In this document: positions 1-12,419 of the stretch, piece by piece
How positions within the stretch are numbered: position 1 is the stretch's first letter
How the letters are laid out: every line of letters starts with the position of its first letter
Assembly (NCBI GenBank): GCA_026874595.1
Contig: CM049307.1
Coordinates: 78,406,643 to 78,470,642, forward strand
Reading direction: 5' to 3'
Source of the DNA: Sipunculus nudus
Taxonomy: Eukaryota > Annelida > Sipuncula > Golfingiida > Sipunculidae
DNA: 64,000 bases
Notes under the pieces: model-generated
Told to the model about the DNA's origin: nothing
What the model saw: only the letters and a program-made list of their open reading frames with translations
Database searches by the model: none
Program-made: the position numbers and the translations under genes

Positions 1-1290
1 ATGTGTCATGGGTATGTACCTGCTGAACTCCCCCGGTTTTGTACAACAGGCTGAAGTTGGCCTTGCTGGGCTGCGCTGGCAACCTGTGGAGAAAAGGTTG
101 AAGGCACTGCATCAATCCTCAGGCTGCGGTCAGTGGAACTCTACCTTCCTGTGGAATATAAAACAGTTTGAATTGACCAGATCAGTTGATTAATGCTCCA
201 TGAAAGCACAGGTAAACTCCAATTATGCATCTGCAAAACTCCAATGAGAAAAGTTGGTTCCAGAAAAAAGTTAAAAATTAGCAAAATTGGGTTTGAGCAA
301 TGGTAGGCCTGGCATCGGTGAAGGAATTTATGGCTAAACTGAATCAGAAGAACCTCCTTACAAATACAAAATACTTTAGCAATGCTCTCTTGCTGATATT
401 GCAGATGCCAATGCCTAATGTTGGATGAGGATGGATGTCTCCAGTACTATGTGAGACTGCTGCAACCACTGGCATGTACTAACTAGGCATTTGAACAGGC
501 TGCAGCAATGAAGGGTGTAAACGAGCTGGTCACAGGCTTAATTAGTTACCTTGGCCAGTTGCTTGAGTTGATCAAAGTTGTTACCAGGCAGTGTAATTCA
601 TCATGTGATGGCATGTTGCTGTTTGACGAGGACAGTGAGAAGTGGAATGGCCTGGGATGGTGAGATGGTCCTGATGTGCTCAAAGTGGTGCTTCCCAAGT
701 GAGAAATACAAGCTGTATGAGGACACTCACACTGTACCGCCAGTGTGGTGCTCTAAAAAAGGACAGCAACTATGTGGATTGTTCTGTAAAAAGAGTGAAA
801 AAAACACATTAAAACCATCTTGATATCTCAGAACCAAGAAACATCAGTTGCACTGGCTGACCACATATACCTAACATGGTGGATCCAAATGTATTGGATG
901 AAATGGAAAAAAAAATCGGTGGATTAAAATTTAAAAAAAAAGATAATAAATCAAGACAATATAATATAAATTTACAGAATATGTTTTCTTTTTCTGTATG
1001 TATCTGAGAGTAAGTGTAAGAGTGCTGTATGTAAGAGAATGAAATGGTGAGTACATGAGTGAGAATGAAAAAGTGAGATATCAAGAGTGAGATAGAATGT
1101 GAGATAACATAGTAATGTAAATGTAAGGAGAAAGTGTATGCACCAGTTTCAGTGAGAGATTGTTAAAAAAAGGTGATAAAAAATTTGAGATAAAAAAATG
1201 TGAGATAAGAAATGTGAGATAAAAAATGTGAGATTAAAAATGAGACAAAGGAAGTGCTAGTGGGTCAACAGACTTTGTGAGGGTGTGTGG
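1..1290. other. Unassigned AT-rich stretch
   Basis: I see no convincing gene. Around 480-680 a short plus-strand reading (AFEQAAAMKGVNELVTG and following) looks faintly protein-like but is cut by stops, so it may be an eroded coding relic. From about 1060 to 1290 the DNA is a degenerate array of GTGAGATAA-like motifs. Confidence 0.4.
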
Positions 1291-1295
1291 TGTCG

Positions 1296-1325
1296 GGGGG
1301 GGGGGGGGGTGTAAGCCTGCAAGTC

Positions 1326-1370
<45 letters not shown>

Positions 1371-1388
1371 AAGGGGGGGGGGGGGGGA
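1296..1388. repeat. Poly-G / (GT)n / poly-G simple repeat
   Basis: Two long guanine runs flank a (GT)n tract and a short (GA)n tract. The short reading frames that cross it on the minus strand are products of the repeat. Confidence 0.9.
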
Positions 1389-1399
1389 GAAATTGGGAA

Positions 1400-2700
1400 A
1401 AATAGTGAATGAGACTGAGAGAATAAGTGTTGGATGGTGGGATTAGAGATATCAATTTAGAGTGAGATAAAAAAAGTGAGATAGCAAGTGAGATATGTTC
1501 ATGCATGTGATTAGATGAATGATGGTGTGTGTGTTTATATATATGTGGATAAAAAAAATGTAATCTGAATCATTGTTACAATTATATTTCCATTTTCTAT
1601 GGTTTTTATTAGGTCTGAACCTGTTTTCATATGCAGAACTACACAAGATGGCCCATGGCTCTCTGAACAAACTTTCTTACTAGTATAGATGTTTCTTTCC
1701 ATGCAGTTACTTGATTCATGTACTTACGTCACCATGGAAATGACAGGAGGTGCCATGGAAAAAATTCCCCCACTGTGTGTTCAGGTCAGACTGACGCATT
1801 ATTTTCACTATATATTATCATTGTAAATAAAGGTGAATTGCATGCATACCTGACCACATATTGACAGTTCCGGCACATTGGCCTGAGAGACCAAACTGAA
1901 CTCTGTTTACAAATGTGGAGAAAGTGGCGCCTCATGTGACTCGTTTGAGAACTATGGGCCTAGTTCTGTCTCAGTCTGAAGATGGCAGCACCTCCTGGAG
2001 CAAACTGTGGAAAAGGCACACCTCTCACAGCATCTTGTGTCAAATTTTTTTCTCTGCAGATAAAAATATTTTCTTCACATGATCAAAAAGCTAAAATCCT
2101 GTATTATCCAATAATAGAAGCCACATATTGATGGCCCTCCTATTAGTTTGAAGGTGACACCCTTCAGCCCGGCCCTGTCATATTACATTTAGTCCGGTGG
2201 ACCTACACAAAATGGGCCAAGTGCTCTAATTGTCGCTCATACCTACAATAGTTCTGCCACGAGCTGACATCGTCATGCAAACATAGAAATGAATATCTCC
2301 TTTGTAACCTTAAATAATTTTAAGCCGACAATAATAAAGTCAAATATGCAGTCTCAAGATCCCAGCCAATGTATGCAGGAACAACCAACTGGACTTCTAA
2401 TCCACTGATCCCCTGACCGAACTAAAACCTGGGGTCTTGATTAACTTTAAGCAAACCAACAAAACCTCAAGCGCTTCATACTAGTCCTAAACAGTACAAT
2501 AAGCCAGGCACCCAGTAACCCCTATTCACCGACATTGCAAAAACGTTTAAATGCATGCCTCAGAGAACCTAGTAACCCCAGAGTAATCCTACCTATTATG
2601 GCAAACTTCACCCAGATATCTGATCACTCCAGTTTGAACCTGAATGCTGCTCTCACGAAACAGATCTGTCGCACGAACTGATGAAGTCAAACTAACCGTA
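1400..2700. other. Unassigned intergenic DNA
   Basis: A mixed-composition stretch. The part from 1700 to 2300 is richer in GC than its surroundings, but I find no open frame with splice signals and no recognisable repeat ends. Confidence 0.4.
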
Positions 2701-2707
2701 CTTTAGT

Positions 2708-2723
2708 TATATATATATATATG

Positions 2724-2787
<64 letters not shown>

Positions 2788-2788
2788 C
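2708..2788. repeat. (TA)n microsatellite
   Basis: An almost pure TA dinucleotide tract with two small interruptions. Tyr-Ile repeat frames arise only from the repeat. Confidence 0.95.
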
Positions 2789-3300
2789 ATGTTTTGACTT
2801 GTTTAGATCCCGGCCCCCCGAGTTCAATGTCGATGCCAATCTCAACCAGAGGACACTACCTCTACGCTTATATCACCTCTGTAAAAGGCTCGTCATTTTG
2901 GCAGGATTCTTGCCCAAAACAAGACGGGAGATTTGCCCAAAACTGTTTAATCCTAATAATTCGAACGAAACACAAATCAATGATTATTTTCCTTAATCAC
3001 TAAGAACTACATACGCTAAGCTCAGTATATCGTCATCGTCGTCAAGAAGACAATGAAGTGACGTAATCGATCTGACTACGTAGCCGTAAAGGTAAAAGGG
3101 ACGTGTTTCTAGGCCTATAGACGTCTTTCAAATTTATGCATACCATGACCTAATAAATTCAAAGCGAGACTAAGTGTGGCACGGCGTAAACAAACTCGCA
3201 TGTCAATAACAGGATCACCTGGATCCGCATGATGGTCGTAAACTTCATCCCAAATTGAAGAAAGGAAGCGAATACTGTTGTGTCCCACACTGTAAAAGTG

Positions 3301-3529
3301 ATGCAAGGACAGCTGAGGGCCAGGACTTGTGCGCCACCGTTATGAGTTTGAATCCCAGGTCGGCTCAGTATTTTCCCCTGAGCAATTTGTCTTCGTAACA
3401 AAATGGGGGCTCGTCAAACGTGACGGTAAACATTGTGGCCCTGGGAATAAGCTCACCATAGGTGTGACTCCTGGGATAATTAGTATTGTTCTGATAGCAG
3501 AACGCTCTTAAGAGGGGGTGTGTTACGGG
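3301..3529 (-). mobile_element. Truncated TRIM with tRNA-like LTR (relic)
   Basis: This matches the complete element at 56407-56837 but is inverted relative to the coordinates used there. It holds the end of one LTR (about 3301-3400, ending CTTCGTAACA), a nearly complete 120-bp internal region (3401-3520) that includes TGGGGGCTCGTC beside the LTR, the purine-rich AAGAGGGGGTG, and then only the first nine bases of the other LTR (TGTTACGGG). Read along the plus strand, these parts run LTR end, primer site, internal region, purine tract, LTR start. The B-box region (AGTTTGAATCCC) is altered. Confidence 0.8.
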
Positions 3530-5690
3530 CTGCAGGGGTCGAAGTAATCAAAATTTGTTACATTCCCTCGCGGATATGCAACAATTTTTCAGGCATTCCC
3601 CCCAGCTTTATCAAATTCCCTCAGAAACTATGTTTAAATATAGAATGTTTTTAGCTGAAAGAAAGAATAAGTAATATCCCTATGACTAATTAGATGACAC
3701 TAAAACATTTATCTTGTAAATTTGAATATAGAAATGTAAATAAAGAAAAGATAAACAAGGTGTTTATATCTTAATGACTTTTTGAAGGAAAAGATAAAAG
3801 ATCATTTGATGCAGCATGCTTTGATAGAGTACACCATATAGAAACTTTATAATACAAATTGTGTTCTGTAAAATGTGATTCTTGCAGGGTTTGGATCAAA
3901 TACATATTTGTATTCAAATACAGGTACATTGTGTATTTGTATTTGCATTTGTAAAATAACAGTATTTAAAATAGCATTTATATTTGGCCTCCTCACTCGA
4001 TGTATTTAATCAAATACTATACAAACACATGTAAATGCGATGGCAGCATGCGGGACCTGCACATTTGAAAAGGGTACCAAGGGGAAAATTCGCATGAATG
4101 TATTGTACCCGGGATCAAAATGAATGTTCCCGCGAAAGTCAAATGACACATATGGGTCAAGAGAAATTTAAGTGCAGAAACTTCAAGGGGTACGTTCGGA
4201 CAGGTATTGTTTATTTCCGTTCACAATATTTGCATGGAAAAAACAGCAGTAGTAATTTGATTTTTTAGACAATAAATTGTTGGTGTATCACCTCAGATTT
4301 TCTTAAGATGCGGTCCACTCTTCTTAAACAAGTACCTGATTTCCGGTTTTGAAACACTTGTTTGCCAATTCGCTGGCACTTTTAACTACAAACACCACAG
4401 GTGTCCCCACACGAGTTTAGGGCCATTTTAGCCCCGCGTCCCTGCGGCTGCTGACATGTACAGAAAGACGTTTGGAAAAATTTCCGTTGGACTAAATGGA
4501 CATCTTTTTATATGGGACTGCGATTTTTCATCAGTGCCTTTTTTAAACATCAGTCATATCATGATATATATTTTTCATTCAGTAATAAGCGTGCAATTTC
4601 AGTTGATCGTCGTACCAGGGTTGCCCGTATTTTTTGGCTCGGGCCCATAAAATGTGATGGTTCAAGTCCGGGTCCGTAGGTCTGCCTTCACCTGCTAGAA
4701 TAATAGCCCTCTATAATTATATTCTTAAATGTGGAAGATTTTCTTAATTTCCAAAATGAAAGGTATTACCAGACGAATTAGTTTAATTTAGCCTTTAAAA
4801 TAAGTATGATTGTGCCTATAAATTCATGTAACGATCGATACATTCTCGTACGTTAGAGGGGAAAAACTGCCGGTAAACCGTTCCCAAATTTCGTCGCTCG
4901 GGCGAAACAGCCTGCGAGCATCAGCTCGAGATCAGTGAAATCTGACATATTATTATGCACAAATATTTATGAAAAACAGGAGAATTGCGGATGAAAAAAC
5001 ACTGAGCAATTCGAAATCGTTCTCATTTGTTTACAAATAAAGTGCAAGCTCAACGATGTCACATTATATTGCTCGACATTCATACTGTCAACCGGCCGGT
5101 GTTGGCAATAAAGCCGCATAGAAACCATGTGACCCGTTGATTTGCATAAATCCGTGCCTCGTGCATAGGTTCTTCTGGTTGGCGGATCAATGAAGTGTCA
5201 TAGATAGAGAGCCAATAAGAGATTCGTAGTAAAAATCCACCCCATGAGACTTCATTCATGACAATTTTGGCTGGAAAATATTCACTGACATCGCATCGCT
5301 TACGTTTGGTATGGATATTTTTTTCAGCTAAAATCGGAACTGAAGGGCTCTAAATTTTTTCTATGGCCATTTTCAACATATATAGGGCTTATGTACGTGA
5401 CGGTAAGGCACTTGCGGCTGCCGCAAGTCAATCTTCAACTCAGGTTGCGTTGATGGATAATAGCATGCGTTGCGCAAGCGTTTGTATTATAATTTCGACC
5501 CTTGCATTATCTTGTGGTAGCCAGCACTGACAATGTAGGCGGCAATGTTTGATCAATCAGTAATTTTGTTTCAACCCGAGTTATTACCTGTTCATAGGAA
5601 ACATTGAAATCAGAACATGTTCTTTGGATCTGCATATAAATATATAAAGGCTTAAACTTTTTCCCCTATTTTTTAGATGGGAAAAAAATT
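3530..5690. other. Unassigned intergenic DNA
   Basis: No coding exon with both splice signals was found. Short open frames such as 4456-4650 lack coding character. The stretch 3880-4030 is locally repetitive, with TATTTGTATTTG-like motifs. Confidence 0.4.
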
Positions 5691-5694
5691 ACAT

Positions 5695-5758
5695 GGGTTA
5701 CGCAAAGTTGAAAGGGTTACGCAAACTTGAATTTGCGTAACCCACAAATGGGTTACGC
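5695..5758. repeat. Hairpin with three GGGTTACGC copies
   Basis: GGGTTACGCAAA (5714-5725) and TTTGCGTAACCC (5732-5743) form a perfect 12-bp stem with a six-base loop. Two more direct copies of GGGTTACGC flank it (5695 and 5749). It is not tied to any gene I can see. Confidence 0.7.
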
Positions 5759-5759
5759 C

Positions 5760-6570
5760 ATTTTTTAATTTCTCCAAGCCTGCAATAGACTGGATCAGGG
5801 GAAAATTAATAAAGCTTTGCCGGGAAACCAGATTATTATACATATCTGCCTTTATGTCAAAGTGTCTATGTGAAATAAAAATGGCCAAATTTGTATATCT
5901 TGGTTGGCAAACTGCCATACCTTTTTTTTAGATTGATGGCTTTCAACTTCAAAGGTGGTTTTACGTCCCTTGCAGAATCCAGTTTTGTGCTAGGAATCTA
6001 GACGTCCCTAGCTTGCAGTTGTGTACGTATAGCGTGGACTGGTTTTTGTCAAAGGTACAGGTGCGTATCCAAAATCAAGCTACCATTCACTTTTTTTTCT
6101 CTTGCGAAAAACCCTGACAACGTCGCAAGAACAGCATGAAAAATAACCTTCAACAGATTATCATTATCGGATATACCACAAAAACCATGACCCAGTGGTC
6201 ATCAAACCAATAACCTTTGTGTGGAAGTATACCCTGTCTCTCTACTGGCAAGTAAATAATCAATACTTAGTTATGTACCAATAAAGTTGAGGAATATTTT
6301 TTTTTTATCAAATATCTTGCCAATAAGTCGAGTAAAACCTCAGGAGACATGTACTTCTAGACACCGCTGATACAATTATCACCGATATAGATCCTGCTTC
6401 GTGTAATCCCTGATTTCCTCAGACGGTTGGCAACATAAATATGGTATGTTAGTTCCGAAAGTTGAATTATATGACACTTAACCCACGCAGGCCTGTCACA
6501 GGGATGACGCCATACAGGAGCGTACTTACTACTTTAGTCGAAATTATAATAAAAAAGTAAAACGAGCAAT
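5760..6570. other. Unassigned intergenic DNA
   Basis: I see nothing identifiable here beyond short poly-T runs. Confidence 0.4.
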
Positions 6571-6574
6571 GATC

Positions 6575-6850
6575 AATAGAGATTTATTGACACAACTGGT
6601 TAAAATACATATTCTCATTTATAGAATTGTTGATTCAAGCCATGAATTTGGTCTTAAATTAAACATTTTAAATATACATAAGACTTTGTGAAAACTATTT
6701 TAAAGAACAGTTATAATCAAGTTTCTGATGCAATGTTCACGCGTTCACGGAAACGAACAGTTAAATAAGATGGAAAAAGTCAAAGGCCTTGAAAAACTCC
6801 AAAAAAAGCATCAGTTGCTCACCGCCGTGATATATGTCTGATCCGATATC
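6575..6850. repeat. Dispersed repeat, copy 1
   Basis: Shares ordered blocks with 41085-41345, including ATTGACACAACTGGTTAAA at its left end and GTCAAAGGCCTTGAAAAA toward its right end. Both copies are diverged. No inverted termini are visible and the class is unknown. Confidence 0.6.
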
Positions 6851-8460
6851 CATGAGCCTTGGACAAGACCAAAATTGAACACATTGTCAGATGGTCACTA
6901 TCATAAAACATTAAGGTACCTAAAGCCAGACTGGTTGCAGTTTTGCTCCTTTGAGACAAATAACTACTAATGCAGTATTTTTTCAGTTAAATGTGAGAGT
7001 ATGTTGTACAAGAGGTGTTTTTTTTATACTTTCAAGATATACATAATTTAAACCTGTGTTTATATGCCTGGGGGACATTAAGTGTTAGTTTCCTGCACCC
7101 CGATCCCATGACCAAAAAAAAAAAAAAACTGAAAAAAACTGTGCAGCAGATATTTTTTTTTCGAATTCTGACACAAACTTAATGTATAGTTGTGAATGGT
7201 TATCCTCTCAGCTAAATGTTATTATAAAATGTCCTTAGGTAATTTTTAATAACGAGGAAAAATTAATCATTGGTCGAAGACAATTGTGAAACCTCAAATA
7301 GTAAATGTTTGAGTTCAGCAAATATATCTATGTATACATGTTTAACTACTTAACAGAAATATAGGGGACATCCAAACTATAAATATTCTGAAAGATCGTT
7401 CTCATTAAATTTGCACGGGCCTTCTTCTGAATGATCATTACCTTGTATCTGTTTGCTGAAACCGGTACACAAACATGTGAAACCATTTTAAATTTCATTA
7501 ATATATGACATTTTATCAAATTTTCTCTTCCAATAATAGGTGGTGAGTCTTACATACATGTATTGTATGATGTATGTGATTTGTGTAGGTGTACCAATAA
7601 TGACTTGGTTAAGAACTAGTTGGTGCACTTTGCAGAGGTAACCGCGCAATGCAATAAACTTGGTAATTCTTTATCTATATATTAGGTATATTTGTTGAGT
7701 CGATCCTCATGTTCAGCAGATAATGTGATAATTTTCACTCCAAATAGTACACGGGTGGAGGACACGCTATCATGAATATAGGTCTTCTCTTTGAAATAAT
7801 ACTATCCAAAATTAAAACCTATGGACGTAATGCCTTTTAGACTGATACATCAGTCCACTCTTGTGGCATGCACATGGATGTATGCTACTCCAAAACTATT
7901 ATAGGTACGCCGGTAGCCAGTTTTCAATATTCCAGCATGGTTTTTGTCCTGTTGAAATATCAGGACCGTCCCAGTGAGGGTTACCTCACTTCTATAGAAT
8001 CTTACAATAATTTGAAGGTTCGTGCGTGGTTCTTAAAAAGCGTAAAGCACTCTTTAATTTGGCGATACACAACACTATCTCTGCAGACAGATCGTCGCCT
8101 GCATGGACGCCGTATCTTCGGAGTACTGTTGGTATCATCCCCTAACTTTTATCGAACCCTGATAGGTCTATATCACAGTTTCTCGAAAACGCTCCTTGGG
8201 TCGCATGTCGAAATTATGAGCTTACTGCACGTCCTCGTATGATTTGTCTTGTACTGTTCTACAACAGCATTTGGGGCGTGTCCAACAACTTACATATATA
8301 ACAGGTCATCTCATTGACATATATATATATTACAGTTCATCTCTGTACATCTCGCATCAAACATTTATGGCTTTCTACAGCGGTCCAACTTTTTTGGATA
8401 ACTCCGCGAGTTTCCTAAAAGTAGGGAAACACGTCCAGGTACATGTGAACAGTGTTTTTC
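6850..8460. other. Unassigned DNA, possibly 3' flank of the minus-strand gene
   Basis: It lies downstream of the stop codon of the minus-strand gene ending at 8465, so part may be 3' UTR. The open frame 7868-8242 on the plus strand has no recognisable domain, splice signals or codon bias, and I do not call it. Confidence 0.35.
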
Positions 8461-8464
8461 ACCT

Positions 8465-8652
8465 TTAAGTGTGCAACAAAGTCCCAGATGTCGTTTGACC
8501 AATCTCTCTTCCCCGTTGGGAATGATAGTGCCCGTGCTCACTCGGATGTATCTCAAAGAGCCTGTCAAGATCTCGCCCAAAGGACCCAGCTAGTTGGTCA
8601 TACCTACTCACAACGGCATCAGTGACGTTTGACCCAGCGTGGAACAATCCAT
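8465..8652 (-). CDS. Terminal exon of unrecognised gene A
   Basis: On the minus strand the exon follows a good acceptor (CTTATCTTGCAG) and runs 188 nt to a TAA. Its first two bases complete a codon begun by the exon at 10113-10226 (G|AT, Asp), so the two exons join in phase. The reading begins DGLFHAGSNVTDAVVSRYDQ and continues through an LFEIHPSEHGHY stretch to a C-terminal LLHT. It is soluble in character, with no membrane segment and one Cys-free charged helix-like region. I do not recognise the family. Alternative frames inside the exon are also partly open, so the frame rests on phase agreement across the 1.46-kb intron. Confidence 0.5.
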
Positions 8653-10112
8653 CTGCAAGATAAGGATTTTAGCCAGAAACGGGGTGCAGAGTTACTGTTT
8701 TTATCCGATCAAAAGTGTGGGCCCGATTGGGTGTGCGGATTATCTTTGAAGACGGTACTCCTGATGTGAGCCACTGCACAGAATTTAACAGTATTCAGGA
8801 AGTTATTGTCCGAAAAGGAATCCTGGACAGACAGACTTTCAAGCAGAGAAAAAGACGGACAATCAAACCTGACTGAAGTTAGAAGCGGGGAACACTAATA
8901 AGAGGGGGGGGGGGGGAGAAATAGAGAAAGCGAGAAACTCTCAATAATAATAACCTTTATACCCTCGGTTTAAAAACTCATTCACAATTTCCAGCTCCAG
9001 TTTGTGGCCAGCTCCAGTCCTGTTCCTTACGGGGTTCATTCTCACTCTTTCGGGCGCAAAGCCATTGATATCGGAAAATAGACACAATTCATTCTGACAT
9101 AGTAATTTGTACTGTACTGCACATTTCTGGGTATGTTTCTTTAACTATTGATAGTACACACGTTCCATAAATGGGGATTAAAATGAAAAGTTACATAACA
9201 CGGTAAACTACTGCGACGGACGGAAGTTTACTTATAAAAAGCATCTGTTAGATCTGCAACTGATATATTCATGTTGAAACATTAGTAATGATGGAGGTAT
9301 GCATTAAAACTATATAATTTAAACATGAAATTAATTATGATTTATACAACGTGATGTATACAACATCTAGGTAAATATCTGTACACCTAAAGTTTAAGCC
9401 TGTACCACAACTTCGTGAAACAGCCATGCACATTACCAAGAACAGCTATATAATGAATAATCAGTTATATAAATCGATGTATTGTAGCCTAACTATACAC
9501 GTGTTTTTTTCCTTGGTCCTTTTGCCTTTGGACCTAGAAGCCAAAGTCTGATTCTGTTGCCAAATAATGGAATCTCTCTATATAGTTGACGATCATTTAC
9601 CCCGCGGTCTTGTTATCTGCTGTACCCAGGTGCAAAACACAGACATCCATGAAACATGAATTTTTCCAGTATCCCATGGTTCATTGTCCTCCTTGTATAT
9701 GAATACATTTTATTACCTTTTTTTCAATATTTTTTATTCAGGACTCTGTTTGATGAAAGTTATTTGGGCTCTTAACGTCTATATTTGCAGAATTCACGAC
9801 ATTTTCAAACATTAATTGACTGAGAGTAACAAGACGGCAAAAGCACAATAACGTATTTCTACAGACACTGGCCAAGCCGGCCGTAAGCTTTATGTTACGG
9901 GGGGGGGGGGGGGGGGCTGAATTTTACTTTTTGAGAGACAAAAAGTGTCCGTTGCCCTAAATAGCGCGGCGTCTTAGGGTATACTGTGGATTACTAATTA
10001 AGCTTAAGAAATAAAAAAACATTCGGTTCTCAAAAGACTCCGTTACATGGACCGTCCGTCCCAGAGGATAGAGTGCAGGCCCGATGCTTATTAATACATT
10101 CAAATTCCTTAC
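8653..10112 (-). other. Intron of gene A, with poly-G tracts
   Basis: The interval between the two phase-compatible exons. It contains poly-G runs near 8907 and 9899-9916, which are typical of repeat fragments in this window. No further exon was found in it. Confidence 0.4.
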
Positions 10113-10226
10113 CACACAGGTACTTGCAGTGCCTCCTCTCAAAGAACTCCGGGAGGTCTATTTTCCTGAACGAAACCATACCTGGACCGTCTCCTTCATA
10201 GAGGGCAGCATGTCTAGCCAGTGGCC
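10113..10226 (-). CDS. Internal exon of unrecognised gene A
   Basis: On the minus strand the exon lies between an acceptor (GTTGTAACAG) and a strong donor (TGTGTG|GTAAGG). Its 114 nt give two leading bases, 37 codons and one trailing G. The reading includes ALYEGDGPGMVSFRKIDLPE followed by FFERRHCKYLC. The trailing G joins the first two bases of 8465-8652 to make Asp. Both splice sites and phase agree, which is good evidence for a real gene. No upstream exon could be identified between here and 11240, so the 5' end is missing or further away. Function unknown. Confidence 0.5.
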
Positions 10227-10229
10227 CTG

Positions 10230-10799
10230 TTACAACGGATAATGTAATAATCATCTCAATATGTAATACCAACCGATAACGTAATAAAGAAATGGCCGAT
10301 AATCCAATACTGATCAATAATAAATACAAAATCAACTGATATAGTAAAGTCGTGAACACGTGCTGGCACATAGAGACATACATACAAAGGGCCAGGTAAA
10401 TTTAAATTTGTATGATCCATAGCAGAACATCAATACATGGTGAACTGAACTTTCATGCCCATGACTGAGTGTATGGGAGGGGTATATCTCCTCAAAATAG
10501 TGGAAATTTGAAAAAAAAGAACATTTTTCATAGTTCCATAATATTGCTCCACATTTAAGGGATTCTACACCTGAAATTGCTAGAAACAAGCTACTTCTAA
10601 ATTTCGATATATCTATGAGGATTTTTAACAAATTTCGATCTAATTTGAGCAGTATGCTAAATGTACGATGTTATAATAATATTTCAGTTGTATACAAAAT
10701 ATAACCAGTGTAGATTACAGAACTGCAACTATTTAAGAGTCCAATACACCACCTGGTTCCAAAAATAAAATGGGGTGCACCCTAAAAAAACCCTGGTTC

Positions 10800-10800
<1 letters not shown>
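10230..10800. other. Unassigned DNA upstream of gene A exon
   Basis: No second upstream exon with a usable donor was seen. Open frames on the minus strand here (10030-10631) extend the exon frame into intron and carry no domain. Confidence 0.35.

Positions 10801-10802
<2 letters not shown>

Positions 10803-10852
<50 letters not shown>
10803..10852. repeat. (TA)n microsatellite
   Basis: A pure TA tract of about 50 bp. Confidence 0.95.
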
Positions 10853-10854
<2 letters not shown>

Positions 10855-10861
10855 CAACATA

Positions 10862-11240
10862 ATTCCTATAACGACCAGTCGTACGTGCAATCGCACCTTA
10901 TCTTAAGTACTCGTAAGTTGTCCCATGTGGTCGTGCGACTCTGCTTGCACAGTTAGGCCGAGGACACGTACGTAGCCACGACAAGTCGGTAATTATCGCA
11001 CGACCACTCTGTAGTAATCGCACGACATATCGTCTTATTCAACGATTGGTGGGTAGTAATCTTACGACTAGTCGTATGCTCGTGTAAAAAGCAGTCAGAC
11101 CGAACCCCACAACTTCCACCGACTGATTACGACCGATCGTGAAGTGTCCCCATGTGCAAACCTAATCCCATGCGACATGTCGTAGGCAATCAGCAACGAC
11201 TAGCTGTGACCACGTAGTCGTAGGTGCTTGAAGGCAATCG
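10862..11240. repeat. CGAC/GTCG-rich degenerate repeat, copy 1
   Basis: Dense, irregular repetition of CGAC, CGCACGAC and its complement GTCGTAC. The stretch 35575-35990 has the same style (CTACGACAA, GGCGACT). It is unusually CpG-rich for this AT-rich DNA and has many self-complementary segments. It is probably the inside of a non-autonomous transposon whose ends I cannot define. Confidence 0.55.
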
Positions 11241-11338
11241 TATGCATGTGTGACTGGGCCTTACCCAATGTGTGAGACCTCCGGCATGTTTCATGGTCCT
11301 ATCTGGCCATTGCTATATTGTTTGAGCTCAGTTGAATA

Positions 11339-11770
11339 CTGTGGTTGGCCTCATATTCGCGAGGCTGAAATTTCGCGATTTCTCCATTTGATTATGTTTC
11401 GCGAGGATTTCATTTTCGCGATCTCACTAGAACCTATATCAAATCTTTGGTAAAGCCACACCTGTGAGTATTATAAAATGAGAATAAGTCATGAGTTTGT
11501 GGTATTCTTCTCATATAACGATGGGCCCGTACACACAGCACAGATAGTTTAGTTCAAATTTAAAGGAACGTTTTCCCAATATCTGCAAGGATGTAACTTA
11601 TTTTAAAATTTCTCACTGTTCTAACCTATCCCCATACGAGTATAGACTACATTAAATTAGAAGGTCAAACTCAAATTGGCTATAATTCCCGAGGGTTTCT
11701 TTTTCGTGATTATTTCCCATTCGTGAATATCGCGAAATTAAAACCCTCGCGAACAAAAAGGCAACCACAG
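11339..11770. mobile_element. MITE with CTGTGGTTG inverted ends and TA target
   Basis: The left end (TA then CTGTGGTTGGCCTCAT) and the right end (AAAAGGCAACCACAG then TA) are inverted copies. Inside each arm lie related CGCGAAATT and TTCGCGAGG motifs. The 432-bp element is flanked by TA on both sides, as expected for Tc1/mariner-type insertions. It encodes nothing. Confidence 0.65.
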
Positions 11771-11924
11771 TATATGGGTGATCTGAGTTTTTGTGATCAC
11801 CCCTTGTCCGTCAGAGCAAAAATCGGTCCCTTTTTTCGTCATACTTTTCGTATCTTGTATTATGATAATCAGCTCAACGTAGGACATCAGAACATTTCAG
11901 AAAGGTCCATTAAAACCAGTGGCG

Positions 11925-11975
11925 GATCCAGAAATTCCAGAAGGGGGGCCGGGGGGGGGGCGCACCAATGCTGGG
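11925..11975. repeat. GGCGGATCCAG / poly-G repeat fragment
   Basis: GTGGCGGATCCAGAAATTCC followed by a G-rich tract. This end recurs near 26848 and, in palindromic form, at 45931-46140, so it is probably one arm of a MITE family. Confidence 0.55.
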
Positions 11976-12056
11976 TAAGCGTTTATAAGTATTAATAAAA
12001 CTGGGTTCCTAAATTGTGCATTTAATTTTTTGTTATAGAGAGGAACAAATCCGGAA

Positions 12057-12059
<3 letters not shown>

Positions 12060-12112
<53 letters not shown>

Positions 12113-12285
12113 TTATTAGCACCGCGAATACAAGTCAAATGAGCTAAATCAGATAACAGTTTATATAAGAAAAAATCACTTGAATATTTTATCAGTTATT
12201 TCCATAATTAGTTTAATTTTTATTTTGTTAAATATAAAATCAAATTTTTGTGCATTTGCAAATATATAAGTAAAGAAATTTCAAG

Positions 12286-12337
<52 letters not shown>
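12060..12337. repeat. Two (TA)n microsatellites
   Basis: TA tracts at about 12060-12106 and 12288-12337, separated by AT-rich single-copy DNA. Confidence 0.9.
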
Positions 12338-12342
<5 letters not shown>

Positions 12343-12419
12343 CAACTTCAGAATAGTTATCTGTGATCTTATTTATTCATATAAATGACCTTTTATATTT
12401 TACAACAAGAAAATAGCTC

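Noticed and set aside
7868-8242. 124-codon plus-strand open frame
   Set aside because: It has no recognisable domain, no splice signals and no counterpart. It lies in the probable 3' flank of the minus-strand gene ending at 8465.
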